Shown here piece after piece: positions 10,264-19,433 of a stretch of 64,000 nucleotides of DNA; position 1 is the stretch's first letter, and each line of letters starts with the position of its first letter. The translations under genes and the position numbers were made by a program. The notes below the pieces were generated by a model. That model saw only the letters and a list, made by a program, of their open reading frames with translations. It made no database searches and was not told the DNA's origin. The stretch comes from DATFDN01 sp035685165 (GTDB taxonomy: Bacteria; Pseudomonadota; Alphaproteobacteria; Acetobacterales; Acetobacteraceae): the NCBI GenBank assembly GCA_035685165.1, contig DASRBI010000008.1, positions 486,760 through 550,759 on the forward strand, read 5' to 3'.

Positions 10264-11559
10264 ATGAGCAACCGGCCGCTGCATCCCGAAACGCTTGCCC
10301 TGCACGCCGGCTGGCGGCGCGATGAGGCCACGCACGCAGTGGCGGTGCCGATCTACCAGACCACCTCTTATCAGTTCGATAGCGCCGAGAACGCGGCCAA
10401 CCTGTTCGCGCTCAAGGAGCTCGGCAACATCTACACCCGCATCATGAACCCTACGGCCGATGCGTTCGAGAAGCGCATCGCGGCGCTGGAGGGCGGGGTG
10501 GCGGCGCTGGCGCTCGCCTCGGGCCAGGCGGCGAGCGCGTTCTGCATGCAGAACGTCGCTCGCGCGGGCGACAACATCGTCGCCTCCACCGATCTCTACG
10601 GCGGCACCTGGAACCTGTTCGCCAACACTCTCAAGGACCAGGGGATCGAGTGCCGCTTCGTCGATCCAACCGATCCCGAGGCGTTCGCCCGCGCGACCGA
10701 CGACCGCACGCGCGCCTATTACGCCGAGACGCTGCCCAATCCGAAGCTGATCCCGTTCCCGATCGAGGAAGTGGCGACTATCGGCCGCAAATTCGGCATC
10801 CCGTTGGTGATGGACAATACCGCCTGCCCGCTGCTGGTACGCCCGTTCGACTATGGCGCGGCGGTGGTGATGTACTCGACCACCAAATATATCGGCGGCC
10901 ACGGCACCAGCATCGGCGGCGTGGTGATCGACGGCGGCAATTTCGACTGGGAAGCGCACGCCGAGCGCCAGCCGGCGCTGAACACGCCCGACCCGAGCTA
11001 TCATGGCGCGGTCTGGAGCCAGGCGGTGAAGCCACTCGGCCCGATCGCTTACATTTTGAAAATGCGTGTCACCCTGCTGCGCGATCTCGGCGCGGCGATG
11101 AGCCCGTTCAACGCCTTCCTGTTCCTGCAAGGCTTGGAGACGCTGCCGCTTCGGATGCGCGAGCATTCGAAAAACACGCGCGCGGTGGCCGATTTCCTCG
11201 CCACCCGCCGCGACGTGACGCGCGTGATCCATCCCTCGCATCACCAGGGCATCGGCGCCGAGCGCACGGCGAAATACCTGCGGAACGGCCAGGGCGGGCT
11301 AGTGGGCTTCGAACTGGCGGGCGGCGCGCCGGCGGGTGCCAAGTTCATCAATGCGCTGAAGCTCTTCTATCACGTCGCCAATATCGGCGACGCGCGCAGC
11401 CTGGCGATCCACCCGGCCAGCACCACGCACTCGCAGCTCACGCCCGCGGAGCAGGAAGCGACCGGCGTGACGCCCGGCTATGTGCGGCTCTCGGTCGGGC
11501 TCGAACATATCGACGACATCATAGCCGATCTGACGCAGGCGCTGGACGCGGCGGCGTAA
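10264..11559 (+). CDS. metY: O-acetylhomoserine sulfhydrylase-like PLP enzyme
   Basis: A 431-residue Cys/Met-metabolism PLP enzyme, the length of MetY (MetB and MetC are near 390). The start LHPETLALHAGWRRDE is diagnostic, and the cofactor lysine is in MYSTTKYIGGHG. The tail HPASTTHSQL and GYVRLSVGLEHIDDI are family hallmarks. MetY makes homocysteine from O-acetylhomoserine and sulfide; related enzymes act on other gamma-substituted substrates. A run of six G followed by AGAC precedes the ATG. Co-transcription with the flavin oxidoreductase is likely from the 26-base gap. That pairing is unusual and leaves the exact substrate uncertain. Confidence 0.88.
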   Translation: MSNRPLHPETLALHAGWRRDEATHAVAVPIYQTTSYQFDSAENAANLFALKELGNIYTRIMNPTADAFEKRIAALEGGVAALALASGQAASAFCMQNVARAGDNIVASTDLYGGTWNLFANTLKDQGIECRFVDPTDPEAFARATDDRTRAYYAETLPNPKLIPFPIEEVATIGRKFGIPLVMDNTACPLLVRPFDYGAAVVMYSTTKYIGGHGTSIGGVVIDGGNFDWEAHAERQPALNTPDPSYHGAVWSQAVKPLGPIAYILKMRVTLLRDLGAAMSPFNAFLFLQGLETLPLRMREHSKNTRAVADFLATRRDVTRVIHPSHHQGIGAERTAKYLRNGQGGLVGFELAGGAPAGAKFINALKLFYHVANIGDARSLAIHPASTTHSQLTPAEQEATGVTPGYVRLSVGLEHIDDIIADLTQALDAAA

Positions 11560-11573
11560 TCCGCCGCCCGCGC

Positions 11574-12257
11574 TCAGGCCGGTCCGCCTGGGCGAAACCC
11601 TATCGCCACCACGTAAAGCTCCCGCGACTCCTTCCGGCTCGCTTTCGGCTTGACGTGCCGCACCTGGGCGAAGTCGCGCTTGAGCGCGGTCAGCATCTCC
11701 CGCTCCGAGCCACCCTGGAACACCTTGCAGACGAAGGAGCCGCCCGGTGCCAGTACCGAACGGGCGAAATCGAGCGCCATCTCGGCAAGCGCCATGATGC
11801 GGATATGGTCGGTCGCCGCGTGGCCGGTCGTGTTGGGCGCCATGTCCGACAATACGAGATCGGCCTTGCTGCCCAACGCGCCCTGCAGCCGTTCCGGCAT
11901 ACCCTCGGCGGCGAAATCGCCCTGCAGCATCGTCGCGCCCTGGATCGGCTCGATCGGCAATAAATCGATCGCCACCACCACGCCGGCGCCGCGCTTCACG
12001 GCCACCTGCGACCAGCCGCCCGGCGCGGCGCCGAGATCAAGCACGCGCGCGCCCTTGCGGATCAGCCGGAATCGATCATCCAGCTCGATCAGCTTGAAGG
12101 CCGCCCGCGAGCGCCAGCCCTCGCGCTGCGCCGCCTGCACGAACGGGTCATTCAGCTGCCGATCCAGCCAGCGTTGCGACGCGGCGCTGCGCTTGCGCGC
12201 GCTGTGCACCGATATGTGCAGCCCGCGCGCAGAGGACGGTCCTGGCGTCCGCGTCAT
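11574..12257 (-). CDS. rlmE: 23S rRNA (uridine-2'-O-)-methyltransferase RlmE (FtsJ/RrmJ)
   Basis: A 227-residue Rossmann methyltransferase that modifies U2552 of the A-loop in 23S rRNA. The SAM loop is LDLGAAPGGWSQV. The K-D-K-E catalytic set is visible: Lys in RSRAAFKLIELD, Asp in LSDMAPNTTGH, Lys in FVCKVFQGG and Glu in SRKESRELYVV. The N-terminal basic segment (ARKRSAASQRWLDRQ) is typical of alphaproteobacterial forms. Its start overlaps the stop of the Ppx/GppA gene by four bases, a gene pair common in alphaproteobacteria. It is convergent with metY, with only 14 bases between the stops. Confidence 0.95.
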   Translation of the reverse strand: MTRTPGPSSARGLHISVHSARKRSAASQRWLDRQLNDPFVQAAQREGWRSRAAFKLIELDDRFRLIRKGARVLDLGAAPGGWSQVAVKRGAGVVVAIDLLPIEPIQGATMLQGDFAAEGMPERLQGALGSKADLVLSDMAPNTTGHAATDHIRIMALAEMALDFARSVLAPGGSFVCKVFQGGSEREMLTALKRDFAQVRHVKPKASRKESRELYVVAIGFRPGGPA

Positions 12258-13288
12258 CCGATGCGGCGGCTACTGCGTCGCTCGGCGCGCATCATCCGCA
12301 TGATCATGCCCTCGCGCAGACCGCGATCGGCGACCACGATCTCGGGCGCCGGCCACAGCCCTACGATGGCGGCGAAGATGGCGCAGCCGGGCAGCACGAA
12401 TTCGATGCGGTCGGGGCCGACGCAGGGATGGCGCAGCAGCCCCGTTTCGCCCAGCCCACGCAGCGCCGCCAGCGCCCTTTCGGCGGCCTCTCGACGCAGC
12501 ACGACGCCATCGACCAGCGGCCGCGAGTAGCGCGGTAGGTTCATCGCTACCCCCGCGAGGGTCGTTACCGTGCCGCTCGTGCCGAGCAGGCGCACGCCCC
12601 CGGCGCGGATTTCGCGGCCGATGCAATGGACGCACTCGAAACTCCACAGCCGCTCGGCGATCTCCTCCGCCATCGCATCGAAGCAATCGGCGCTGAACGG
12701 CGCCTCGCGAAATCGTTCAGCCAGGCTGACGACCCCCACCGGCAGCGAGAGATAGCCGATCAGCGCCGGCGGACGCCCCGGATCGAGCCGCACCCAGGCG
12801 ATCTCGGTCGAGCCGCCGCCGATGTCGAACAAGAGCGCCCGCTGTGCGCCGTCCGCCAGCAGCGACGCGCAGCTTTCGAGCGCCAGCTCCGCCTCTTCGC
12901 GCGGGGAAATCACGTCGAAGGCAATGCCGGTCTCCTGCCGCGCGCGGCTAAGGAATTCGAGCCCATTCTCGGCGCGCCGGCAGGCTTCGGTTGCGACCGC
13001 CCGCATCCGCCGCAGCGGCCGACGGTCCAGCCGGCTCCGGCAGGCGTGCAGGGCGGCGATCGTGCGCTCCATCGCCCTCTCGCTCAGCCGTCCGGACTCG
13101 TGCAGGCCCTCGCCGAGACGGACGATGCGGCTGAAACTGTCGAGCACGCGGAAGCCCTGGGACGCGGGAACGCCGATCAGCATCCGGCAATTGTTCGTGC
13201 CGAGGTCGAGTGCCGCGAACGCCTCCGCGGCGATCCGGCGCCCAGGGGGGGCCGCGTCGGCCCCCGAAAAGGCCTTCCCCTCGAACAT
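12254..13288 (-). CDS. Ppx/GppA family phosphatase
   Basis: A 344-residue protein of the exopolyphosphatase/guanosine pentaphosphatase family (ASKHA fold). The first phosphate loop is AALDLGTNNCRMLIG, the second LFDIGGGSTEIAW, and the adenosine-type motif is LLGTSGTVTTLAGV. Family members hydrolyse polyphosphate or pppGpp. It lacks the C-terminal HD-like domain of the long Ppx forms, as expected at this length. The ATG at 13288 is used; a TTG 36 bases upstream (13324) is possible but has no better ribosome-binding site. Overlap with rlmE means the two are made from one transcript. Ppx and GppA activity cannot be told apart here. Confidence 0.85.
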   Translation of the reverse strand: MFEGKAFSGADAAPPGRRIAAEAFAALDLGTNNCRMLIGVPASQGFRVLDSFSRIVRLGEGLHESGRLSERAMERTIAALHACRSRLDRRPLRRMRAVATEACRRAENGLEFLSRARQETGIAFDVISPREEAELALESCASLLADGAQRALLFDIGGGSTEIAWVRLDPGRPPALIGYLSLPVGVVSLAERFREAPFSADCFDAMAEEIAERLWSFECVHCIGREIRAGGVRLLGTSGTVTTLAGVAMNLPRYSRPLVDGVVLRREAAERALAALRGLGETGLLRHPCVGPDRIEFVLPGCAIFAAIVGLWPAPEIVVADRGLREGMIMRMMRAERRSSRRIG

Positions 13289-13509
13289 GCCGCTATATTC
13301 AACCAGCCGGAAGGCGGGATTCAAGGCAGATCGTGTAATGGTACTGCCTCATTACCGCACACTAACCCGCCGATCAGGCACAACCGCCGCCCGAACAGGC
13401 AGCCGGGAGGCAGCGGGCCCGCACCCCGCGAACCCCTCGCGATAACCGGGCGGCAGCTCGCCGCCGTGCCCCATGGCAAGCAGAGGCAGCTCGGCCGGGT
13501 CGGTCGTGT

Positions 13510-14454
13510 TCAAGCGGCGAGCTTGGGCGCTTCCTCGGCCACCCAGGGAAGGATTTCAGCGATCAGGCGGCCGGTCTGCGCCATGATTTCGTCCTCGCCG
13601 CGGCCGATCGGACGGAGGATGAACTTGCTCAATCCCGCCCGGATGTACTCGGCGAGACGCTCGCGGATAACCACGGCGTCGCCCACCGCGAAATAACCGG
13701 CCGGATCACGGCGCGTGCGGGCGCGGTAGGCGTCGTAGGCCGGGGCGAGGGCCGGATCGTCGGCGCGGCCGAAGCGGAACGGGATGCCCGCCCCGTAATG
13801 GTCCTCGTCGATGCCGCGGCCGGCCTCGGCAACGGCGCGCCGGATCGCAGCGACCACCGCGCCTGCCTGCTCCGGCGTCTCGGGGCCGGCCTGCCAGCCA
13901 GTGCCGTAGCGGGCCGTGCGGCGGATCGCTGCCTCGGTGCCGCCGCCGATCCACATCGGCAACTCGGTCTGCACCGGACGAGGCGCGATCGCGGCGCCGC
14001 GGAAGCGGAAGAAGCGGCCCTCGTAGTCGAGCCGCTCGCCGTTCCAGAGGCGGCGGATGACTTCCAGCGCCTCGTCGGTGCGGGCGCCGCGCGTGCGCGT
14101 GTCGAGCTCCATCGCTGCCCATTCCGGCGCGAGCGGGCTGCCGATGCCGAAGCCAGGCAGCATCCGTCCCTCAGAGAGCACGTCGATCGTCGCGCATTGC
14201 TTGGCGACCAGCAGCGGCTCGCGCATGGCGAGCGACAGCACGTTCATCCCAAGTTTCATGCGCCGCGTGCGCCCAGCGACGGCGGCGAGCGCGGACAGGC
14301 ACTCCAGGATCGGATGGCGGCTTACCAGCCGGTCGGTCTGCCAGAAACTGTCGATCCCGCCCTGCTCGCAGAGATCGATCCAGCGCCAGAACCCGCCCCC
14401 GGTTGCAAACGGAAGCTCCGCTAGTCCGATGCCGACGGCGATCTTGCGGGTCAT
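13510..14454 (-). CDS. LLM-class flavin-dependent oxidoreductase
   Basis: A 314-residue bacterial-luciferase-like TIM-barrel protein using FMN or F420. Family features are DSFWQTDRL, RRMKLGMNVLSLAMREPLLVAKQ and the cofactor-loop region LPMWIGGG. Members oxidise or reduce diverse small molecules, often as monooxygenases. The ATG at 14454 is chosen over a GTG two codons earlier. It is divergent from the MFS gene (110-base gap), and a shared control region is likely. A 185-base gap separates it from the Ppx gene. The substrate is unknown. Confidence 0.82.
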   Translation of the reverse strand: MTRKIAVGIGLAELPFATGGGFWRWIDLCEQGGIDSFWQTDRLVSRHPILECLSALAAVAGRTRRMKLGMNVLSLAMREPLLVAKQCATIDVLSEGRMLPGFGIGSPLAPEWAAMELDTRTRGARTDEALEVIRRLWNGERLDYEGRFFRFRGAAIAPRPVQTELPMWIGGGTEAAIRRTARYGTGWQAGPETPEQAGAVVAAIRRAVAEAGRGIDEDHYGAGIPFRFGRADDPALAPAYDAYRARTRRDPAGYFAVGDAVVIRERLAEYIRAGLSKFILRPIGRGEDEIMAQTGRLIAEILPWVAEEAPKLAA

Positions 14455-14564
14455 GCGCACGCGCCTTGTTGCCGAGTGCCAGCCTATCGAAACGTCCCGC
14501 CGGTTGCGAGTCGTGCGGTCGGAGCGCAGACTTGCGGCAAAACCATATCGAGGAACTCCGTCCG

Positions 14565-15791
14565 TTGAGCAGCAGCTTCGCGCTCCACCGCGGGCGCCCG
14601 CGCCGCTTGGGCTTGGCGGGCGCCGATTTCTGGCGGCTGTGGTACGCGGGCCTGACCGTATTCATGGTGCGCTGGATGGAGACGCTAGCCATGGCGATCT
14701 TCGTCTATCAGCGCACGCACTCGCCCTTCCTCGTCGCGATGACCCAGATGCTGCGGCTGTTGCCGATGGGGCTGCTCGGGGCCTTCATCGGCGAGGCCGC
14801 GGAGCGGATCGAGCGGCGCACCGGCCTTGTGCTGCTCACGCTGATGATGGCGGCCAGCTCGGGCGTACTCGCACTGCTCGCCTGGAGCGGGAGGCTGCAG
14901 GTCTGGCACATCATGATCGGCTGCTTCGTCAACGGAATCGGCTGGGCCGCCGACAATCCGGTGCGGCGCGTGGCGATCGGCGAGGTGGTCGGCGCGGAGC
15001 GAATGGGCACCGCGATGTCGCTCGATGTCGCCGCCAACAACGGCAGCCGGATGCTCGGTCCGACGGTCGGCGGCGCGCTGCTCGCCACGATCGGCATCGG
15101 CGGCGTGTTCACGACGAGCGTCGGCCTCTACGCGACATCGCTGATCGCCACGCTGATGCTGGACTACCGCAACGAGCATCGGGGCATGGCGCAGGCGCCG
15201 GTGCTCGCGGGCATCGCCGAGGGCCTGCGGGTGGTGTGCGCCGATCCACGCTTGGTCGGCACGCTGCTCGTGACGGTAATCTACAACCTGTTCGCCTGGC
15301 CATTCACCAGCATGGTGCCGGTGATCGCGCAGGGCACGCTGCACCTGAACGACGCCCATACGGGGCTCCTGCAAAGCATGGACGGCGTTGGCGCGTTCCT
15401 GGGCGCGGCGGCGATCGCGCTGCTGGCGCGGCGGCACACGTGGTTCGCGCCGCTCTATGTCGGCGGCCTACTCGCGTACCTCGTCATGATCATCGTCTTC
15501 GCGCTGCTGCCCTGGCCGGTGCCGGCGGGTGCCGCGCTGATCGCCGAGGGGTTCGGCGGATCGGGCTACAGCATCATGCAGGCGACGCTCGTGTTTCTGT
15601 TCGCGCCGCCCGAGATGCGGAGCCGGATGCTCGGCGTGCTTTCGGTCTGCATCGGCCTCGGCCCGTTCGGCTTCCTGCTGATCGGCGGGCTCGCCAATTG
15701 GCTTGGCGCGCCGGCGGCGGTGGTGATCACCGGCGCTGGGGGCCTGGTCGCGATGGCACTGACTTGGCCCCTCTGGCGACGTATCGGCTAG
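14565..15791 (+). CDS. MFS transporter
   Basis: A 408-residue membrane protein of the major facilitator superfamily with about 12 hydrophobic segments, of the drug/enterobactin-exporter-like MFS type. The motif-A-like loop GAFIGEAAERIERR follows the second membrane segment. I place the start at the TTG at 14565 because GAGGAA lies nine bases upstream and the preceding in-frame residues (Arg/Ser/Cys-rich) do not look coding. Export of a small molecule is typical. The divergent flavin oxidoreductase may act on the same compound. A perfect inverted repeat lies 24 bases after the stop. Confidence 0.8.
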   Translation: MSSSFALHRGRPRRLGLAGADFWRLWYAGLTVFMVRWMETLAMAIFVYQRTHSPFLVAMTQMLRLLPMGLLGAFIGEAAERIERRTGLVLLTLMMAASSGVLALLAWSGRLQVWHIMIGCFVNGIGWAADNPVRRVAIGEVVGAERMGTAMSLDVAANNGSRMLGPTVGGALLATIGIGGVFTTSVGLYATSLIATLMLDYRNEHRGMAQAPVLAGIAEGLRVVCADPRLVGTLLVTVIYNLFAWPFTSMVPVIAQGTLHLNDAHTGLLQSMDGVGAFLGAAAIALLARRHTWFAPLYVGGLLAYLVMIIVFALLPWPVPAGAALIAEGFGGSGYSIMQATLVFLFAPPEMRSRMLGVLSVCIGLGPFGFLLIGGLANWLGAPAAVVITGAGGLVAMALTWPLWRRIG

Positions 15792-15814
15792 CGACGGACT
15801 CGCGAAGAAAGAGC

Positions 15815-15832
15815 CGTACAGCTATCTGTACG
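15815..15832. promoter_or_regulatory. Perfect inverted repeat, possible operator or weak terminator
   Basis: CGTACAG (15815-15821) and CTGTACG (15826-15832) pair perfectly around CTAT, followed by a third partial copy CGTAC (15835-15839). It is much less GC-rich than its surroundings and resembles operators of TetR-type repressors, but lies after the MFS stop and about 290 bases before gyrA. Neither a T-run nor a nearby regulator gene decides its role. Confidence 0.4.
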
Positions 15833-16121
15833 TTTCGTACACCGAACTGCGCCAGACCGTTCCGGGGCCTCGGCAAGCCTGAGGCGTCGAAGGGAGACCT
15901 GTCAGGGTTCTGATCGCGCCGCATCACGCAAGAACATCGCCTTGTCTCTCTTGTGGAGGGCGCGTCCGGGGCCAATCGGCGCTTCAAGTCGCCTCTTGCC
16001 GTTATCATTACAGGCGTCCGCCCCTGCGCCTCGCCATTCCGGTCCCATTGGCCTATATTGCAGTGCGATGTAAGCGAGGGGCGCGGCGCCCTGCGCCATC
16101 GCCCTTCGGACCGAGATCAGC

Positions 16122-18902
16122 TTGAGCGACAGCCCCGAAACCAGCCCCCCCGGCACGCCGGAGGACTTGCAGCCGGTCACGCTCGAGGAGGAGATGCGGC
16201 GCTCCTACCTCGACTACGCGATGTCGGTGATCGTCGCGCGCGCGCTGCCCGATGTGCGCGACGGGCTGAAGCCGGTGCACCGGCGCATCCTCTATTCTAT
16301 GCACGAATCGGGCTACACGCCCGACAAGCCTTATCGCAAATCCGCCCGCGTCACCGGCGACGTGATGGGCAAGTACCACCCGCATGGCGATGCGGCGATC
16401 TACGACGCCATGGTGCGGATGGCGCAGCCCTTCTCGATGCGCGTGCCGCTGATCGACGGGCAGGGCAATTTCGGCTCTGTGGACGGCGATCCGCCGGCGG
16501 CGATGCGCTACACCGAAGTCCGCCTCGCCCGCGCTTCCGCCCTGCTGCTCGAGGACATCGACAAGGACACGGTCGAGTTCCAGCCGAACTACGACGAAAG
16601 CGAGCACGAGCCGAAGGTCCTGCCGGCGAGCTTCCCCAATTTGCTGATCAACGGTGCCTCCGGCATCGCGGTTGGTATGGCGACCAACATCCCGACCCAC
16701 AATCCGGGCGAGATCATCGACGCCACCCTGGCGCTCGTGAACGATCCCGAAACCAGCCTCGACGAGCTGATGCGGATCGTGCCCGGCCCGGATTTCCCAA
16801 CCGGCGGGCTGATTCTCGGCCGCTCCGGCATCCGCGCCGCGTACGAGACTGGGCGTGGCGCGCTCATTGTGCGCGCACGGGCCGAGATCGAGGAGCTGCG
16901 GGCCGGGCGGCAGGCGATAATCGTCACCGAGCTTCCCTACCAGGTGAACAAGGCGGCGCTGCTCGAACGAATCGGGGAGCTGTCGCGGGCCAAGCAGATC
17001 GAAGGCATCAGCGAGATGCGCGACGAGAGCGATCGCTCCGGGATGCGCGTCGTCATCGAACTCAAGCGCGACGCCACGCCGGAGGTGGTGCTCAATCAGC
17101 TCTACCGTTTCACCAACATGCAAACGGGCTTTGGCGTGAACATGCTGGCGCTGGACGGCGGCCGGCCGCGCCTGATGGGTCTGAAGGAGGCGCTTACCGC
17201 GTTCATCGCCTTCCGCGAGGACGTGATCCTGCGCCGCTCGCGCTTCGAGCTCGGCAAGGCCCGCGACCGCGCGCACCTGTTGGTCGGTTTCTCGATCGCC
17301 GTCGCCAACATCGAGGCGGTGATCCGCCTCATCCGCGCTGCCGCCGATCCGCGTTCGGCGCGCGCGGCGCTGATGGACCGCGACTGGCCCGCTGCCGACA
17401 TCAGCGCGCTCTTGGCGCTGATCGACGAACCGGGCAACGTGATTTCTCCGGAAAACACCGTGCGCCTCACAGAAGCGCAAGCCGAGGGCATTCTCGATCT
17501 GCGCCTGCAGCGTCTGACCGGGCTCGAGCGCGAGAAGATCGAAACTGAGCTCGGCGAGGTCGCGGGCCGCATTCGCGAGCTGCTGGAGATCCTCGCCTCG
17601 CATCCGCGCCGGATGGAGGTGATGCGCGGCGAGTTGCAAAAGGCGCGCGCGGCGCTCGCCTGCCCGCGCCTGACGGTGATCGAGGAGGCGGCGACTGACC
17701 AGGACGACGAGAGCCTGGTCGAGCCCGGCCAGATGGTTGTCACCATCACCCGCGACGGCTTCATCAAGCGCACGCCGCTTGAGGCGTTCCGCGCGCAGAA
17801 TCGCGGCGGGCGCGGGCGCTCGGGTGCCACCACGCGCGGCGACGACATCGTCACGCGCAGCTTTAACGCTCACACGCACCAGTTCGTGCTGTTCTTCACC
17901 CAGGGCGGCAAGGCGTTCCGGGAAAAGGTCTGGCGGCTGCCGGAAGCCGCGCCCGCCGCCAAGGGCCGCGCGCTCGTCAACTTGCTGCCCGAACTCGGGC
18001 AGGACAGCGTGACCGCGGTGCTGCCGCTGCCGCAGGATGAGGCGCTGTGGGACAGCCTGCATCTGGTCTTTGCCACCGCCTCGGGAAATGTGCGGCGCAA
18101 CCGGCTGTCGGATTTCCGTAATGTCCGCGCCTCCGGCCTGATCGCCATGAAGCTCGAGGCGGGCGACCGGCTGATCGGGGTCGCCACCTGCCACGAGCGC
18201 GACGATCTGATGCTCGCGACCCGGCTCGGACGCTGCATCCGCTTCCGGATCACTGACGAGACGCTGCGCGTATTCGCCGGCCGCGACAGCTCCGGCGTGC
18301 GCGGCATAAGGCTCGCCGCGGGTGACGAGGCGATCGGGCTTTCCGTGCTGCGCCATGTCGATGCGACGCCGGAGGAGCGCGTCGCCTATCTCCGTATCGC
18401 GTCCGCCAAGCGCCGCGCAGCGGGCGAGGCGACGGACGATGCGGACGAAACCGTAGCGGGCGAGAACGAGCCACCCGTGGAGCCCGCCGCGATTTCCGAG
18501 GCACGCGCGGCCGAGCTTGAAGCGGCGGAGGAGTTCCTGCTCACCGTTACCACAGGCGGCTTCGGCAAGCGCAGCTCGGCCTATGAGTATCGCGTCACGG
18601 GCCGCGGCGGCCAGGGGATCACCAACATCGCGCTGGCCGCACGCAACGGGGGCGCGGTGGCGGCGAGCTTCCCGGTGCGGCCGGGCGATCACGTGATGCT
18701 CGTTACCGACGCCGGGCAGCTTATCCGGATTCCGGCCGATCAGGTCCGCATCACCGGGCGGCACGCGATGGGCGTGACGTTGTTCCGTATGTCGGACGGC
18801 GAGCGGGTGACCAGCGTGTTCCCGGTGCTTGACGAACCTGGCGATGACGGCGATGGCGGCGCGGCGCGAGAGGGCGCAACGGAGAACGAGAATGGCGTCT
18901 AA
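16122..18902 (+). CDS. gyrA: DNA gyrase subunit A
   Basis: A 926-residue type II topoisomerase subunit that cuts and rejoins DNA with GyrB to introduce negative supercoils. It starts with a TTG, needed to include the conserved VTLEEEMRRSYLDYAMSVIV. The catalytic tyrosine is Tyr130 (AAMRYTEVRLA). In the quinolone pocket GKYHPHGDAAIYDAM the position of E. coli Ser83 is Ala91, while Asp87 is kept as Asp95. The C-terminal wheel carries the GyrA-box variant QNRGGRG in place of QRRGGKG, which separates it from ParC. An acidic, Ala/Glu-rich insertion (from about ATDDADETVAGENE) of some 40 residues sits in the C-terminal domain. The last 11 bases overlap coaD. Confidence 0.97.
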   Translation: MSDSPETSPPGTPEDLQPVTLEEEMRRSYLDYAMSVIVARALPDVRDGLKPVHRRILYSMHESGYTPDKPYRKSARVTGDVMGKYHPHGDAAIYDAMVRMAQPFSMRVPLIDGQGNFGSVDGDPPAAMRYTEVRLARASALLLEDIDKDTVEFQPNYDESEHEPKVLPASFPNLLINGASGIAVGMATNIPTHNPGEIIDATLALVNDPETSLDELMRIVPGPDFPTGGLILGRSGIRAAYETGRGALIVRARAEIEELRAGRQAIIVTELPYQVNKAALLERIGELSRAKQIEGISEMRDESDRSGMRVVIELKRDATPEVVLNQLYRFTNMQTGFGVNMLALDGGRPRLMGLKEALTAFIAFREDVILRRSRFELGKARDRAHLLVGFSIAVANIEAVIRLIRAAADPRSARAALMDRDWPAADISALLALIDEPGNVISPENTVRLTEAQAEGILDLRLQRLTGLEREKIETELGEVAGRIRELLEILASHPRRMEVMRGELQKARAALACPRLTVIEEAATDQDDESLVEPGQMVVTITRDGFIKRTPLEAFRAQNRGGRGRSGATTRGDDIVTRSFNAHTHQFVLFFTQGGKAFREKVWRLPEAAPAAKGRALVNLLPELGQDSVTAVLPLPQDEALWDSLHLVFATASGNVRRNRLSDFRNVRASGLIAMKLEAGDRLIGVATCHERDDLMLATRLGRCIRFRITDETLRVFAGRDSSGVRGIRLAAGDEAIGLSVLRHVDATPEERVAYLRIASAKRRAAGEATDDADETVAGENEPPVEPAAISEARAAELEAAEEFLLTVTTGGFGKRSSAYEYRVTGRGGQGITNIALAARNGGAVAASFPVRPGDHVMLVTDAGQLIRIPADQVRITGRHAMGVTLFRMSDGERVTSVFPVLDEPGDDGDGGAAREGATENENGV

Positions 18903-19407
18903 GCCCCGGATCGGGCTTTATCCCGGCACGTTCGACCCGGTGACGAACGGGCATTTGGACGTGATCGGCCGCGCCGCAAGACTGCTGGACAAGCTCGTGG
19001 TCGGGGTCGCCATCAACACGGGCAAGGGCCCGCTCTTCTCGCTTGAGGAGCGCGTCGCGCTGGTGAAGGCAGAGATCGCCGCGCTGAACGGCAACGGCAA
19101 CGGCCTCCCCGCGAAGATCGAGGTGCTGCCGTTCTCCGGGCTGCTGGTGCATTTCGCCCGCGACGTCGGCGCCTCGATGATCGTGCGTGGTTTGCGTGCC
19201 GTCTCGGACTTCGATTACGAGTTCCAGATGGCCGGGATGAACTACCGCATGGCGCCCGACATCGAAACGGTGTTCCTCATGGCGAGCGAGCGACACCAGT
19301 TCATCGCCTCCCGGCTGGTGAAGGAGGCCGCGGCGCTCGGGGGCGACATCTCCTCCTTTGTGCCGCCGCTGACGCTCAAGCGCACGCTGGAACGGCTGCG
19401 CAGCTGA
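18892..19407 (+). CDS. coaD: Phosphopantetheine adenylyltransferase
   Basis: A 171-residue enzyme catalysing the fourth step of coenzyme A synthesis, transfer of AMP to 4'-phosphopantetheine. The nucleotidyltransferase motif is complete: YPGTFDPVTNGHLD near the N-terminus. The substrate and oligomer segments IVRGLRAVSDFDYE and the ATP-site ISSFVPPLTLKRTLERL follow. The ATG at 18892 is supported by GGAGAACGAG just upstream and by the conserved start KPRIGLYPG. It overlaps the end of gyrA by 11 bases, so translation is probably coupled. The gyrA-coaD-cyclophilin order recurs in alphaproteobacteria. Confidence 0.97.
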   Translation: MASKPRIGLYPGTFDPVTNGHLDVIGRAARLLDKLVVGVAINTGKGPLFSLEERVALVKAEIAALNGNGNGLPAKIEVLPFSGLLVHFARDVGASMIVRGLRAVSDFDYEFQMAGMNYRMAPDIETVFLMASERHQFIASRLVKEAAALGGDISSFVPPLTLKRTLERLRS

Positions 19408-19433
19408 TCCGTTTTCCTTTCCGGAGTCATCGA

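Noticed and set aside
13343..13509. Open minus-strand frame of about 50 codons after the flavin oxidoreductase gene
   Set aside because: No credible start codon or ribosome-binding site and no recognisable sequence.
16053..18764. A 903-codon open frame antisense to gyrA
   Set aside because: Shadow of the strong gyrA frame; composition is antisense-like and no domain is seen.
16122..18902. ParC instead of GyrA
   Set aside because: Length of 926 residues and a recognisable GyrA-box variant in the C-terminal wheel favour gyrase.
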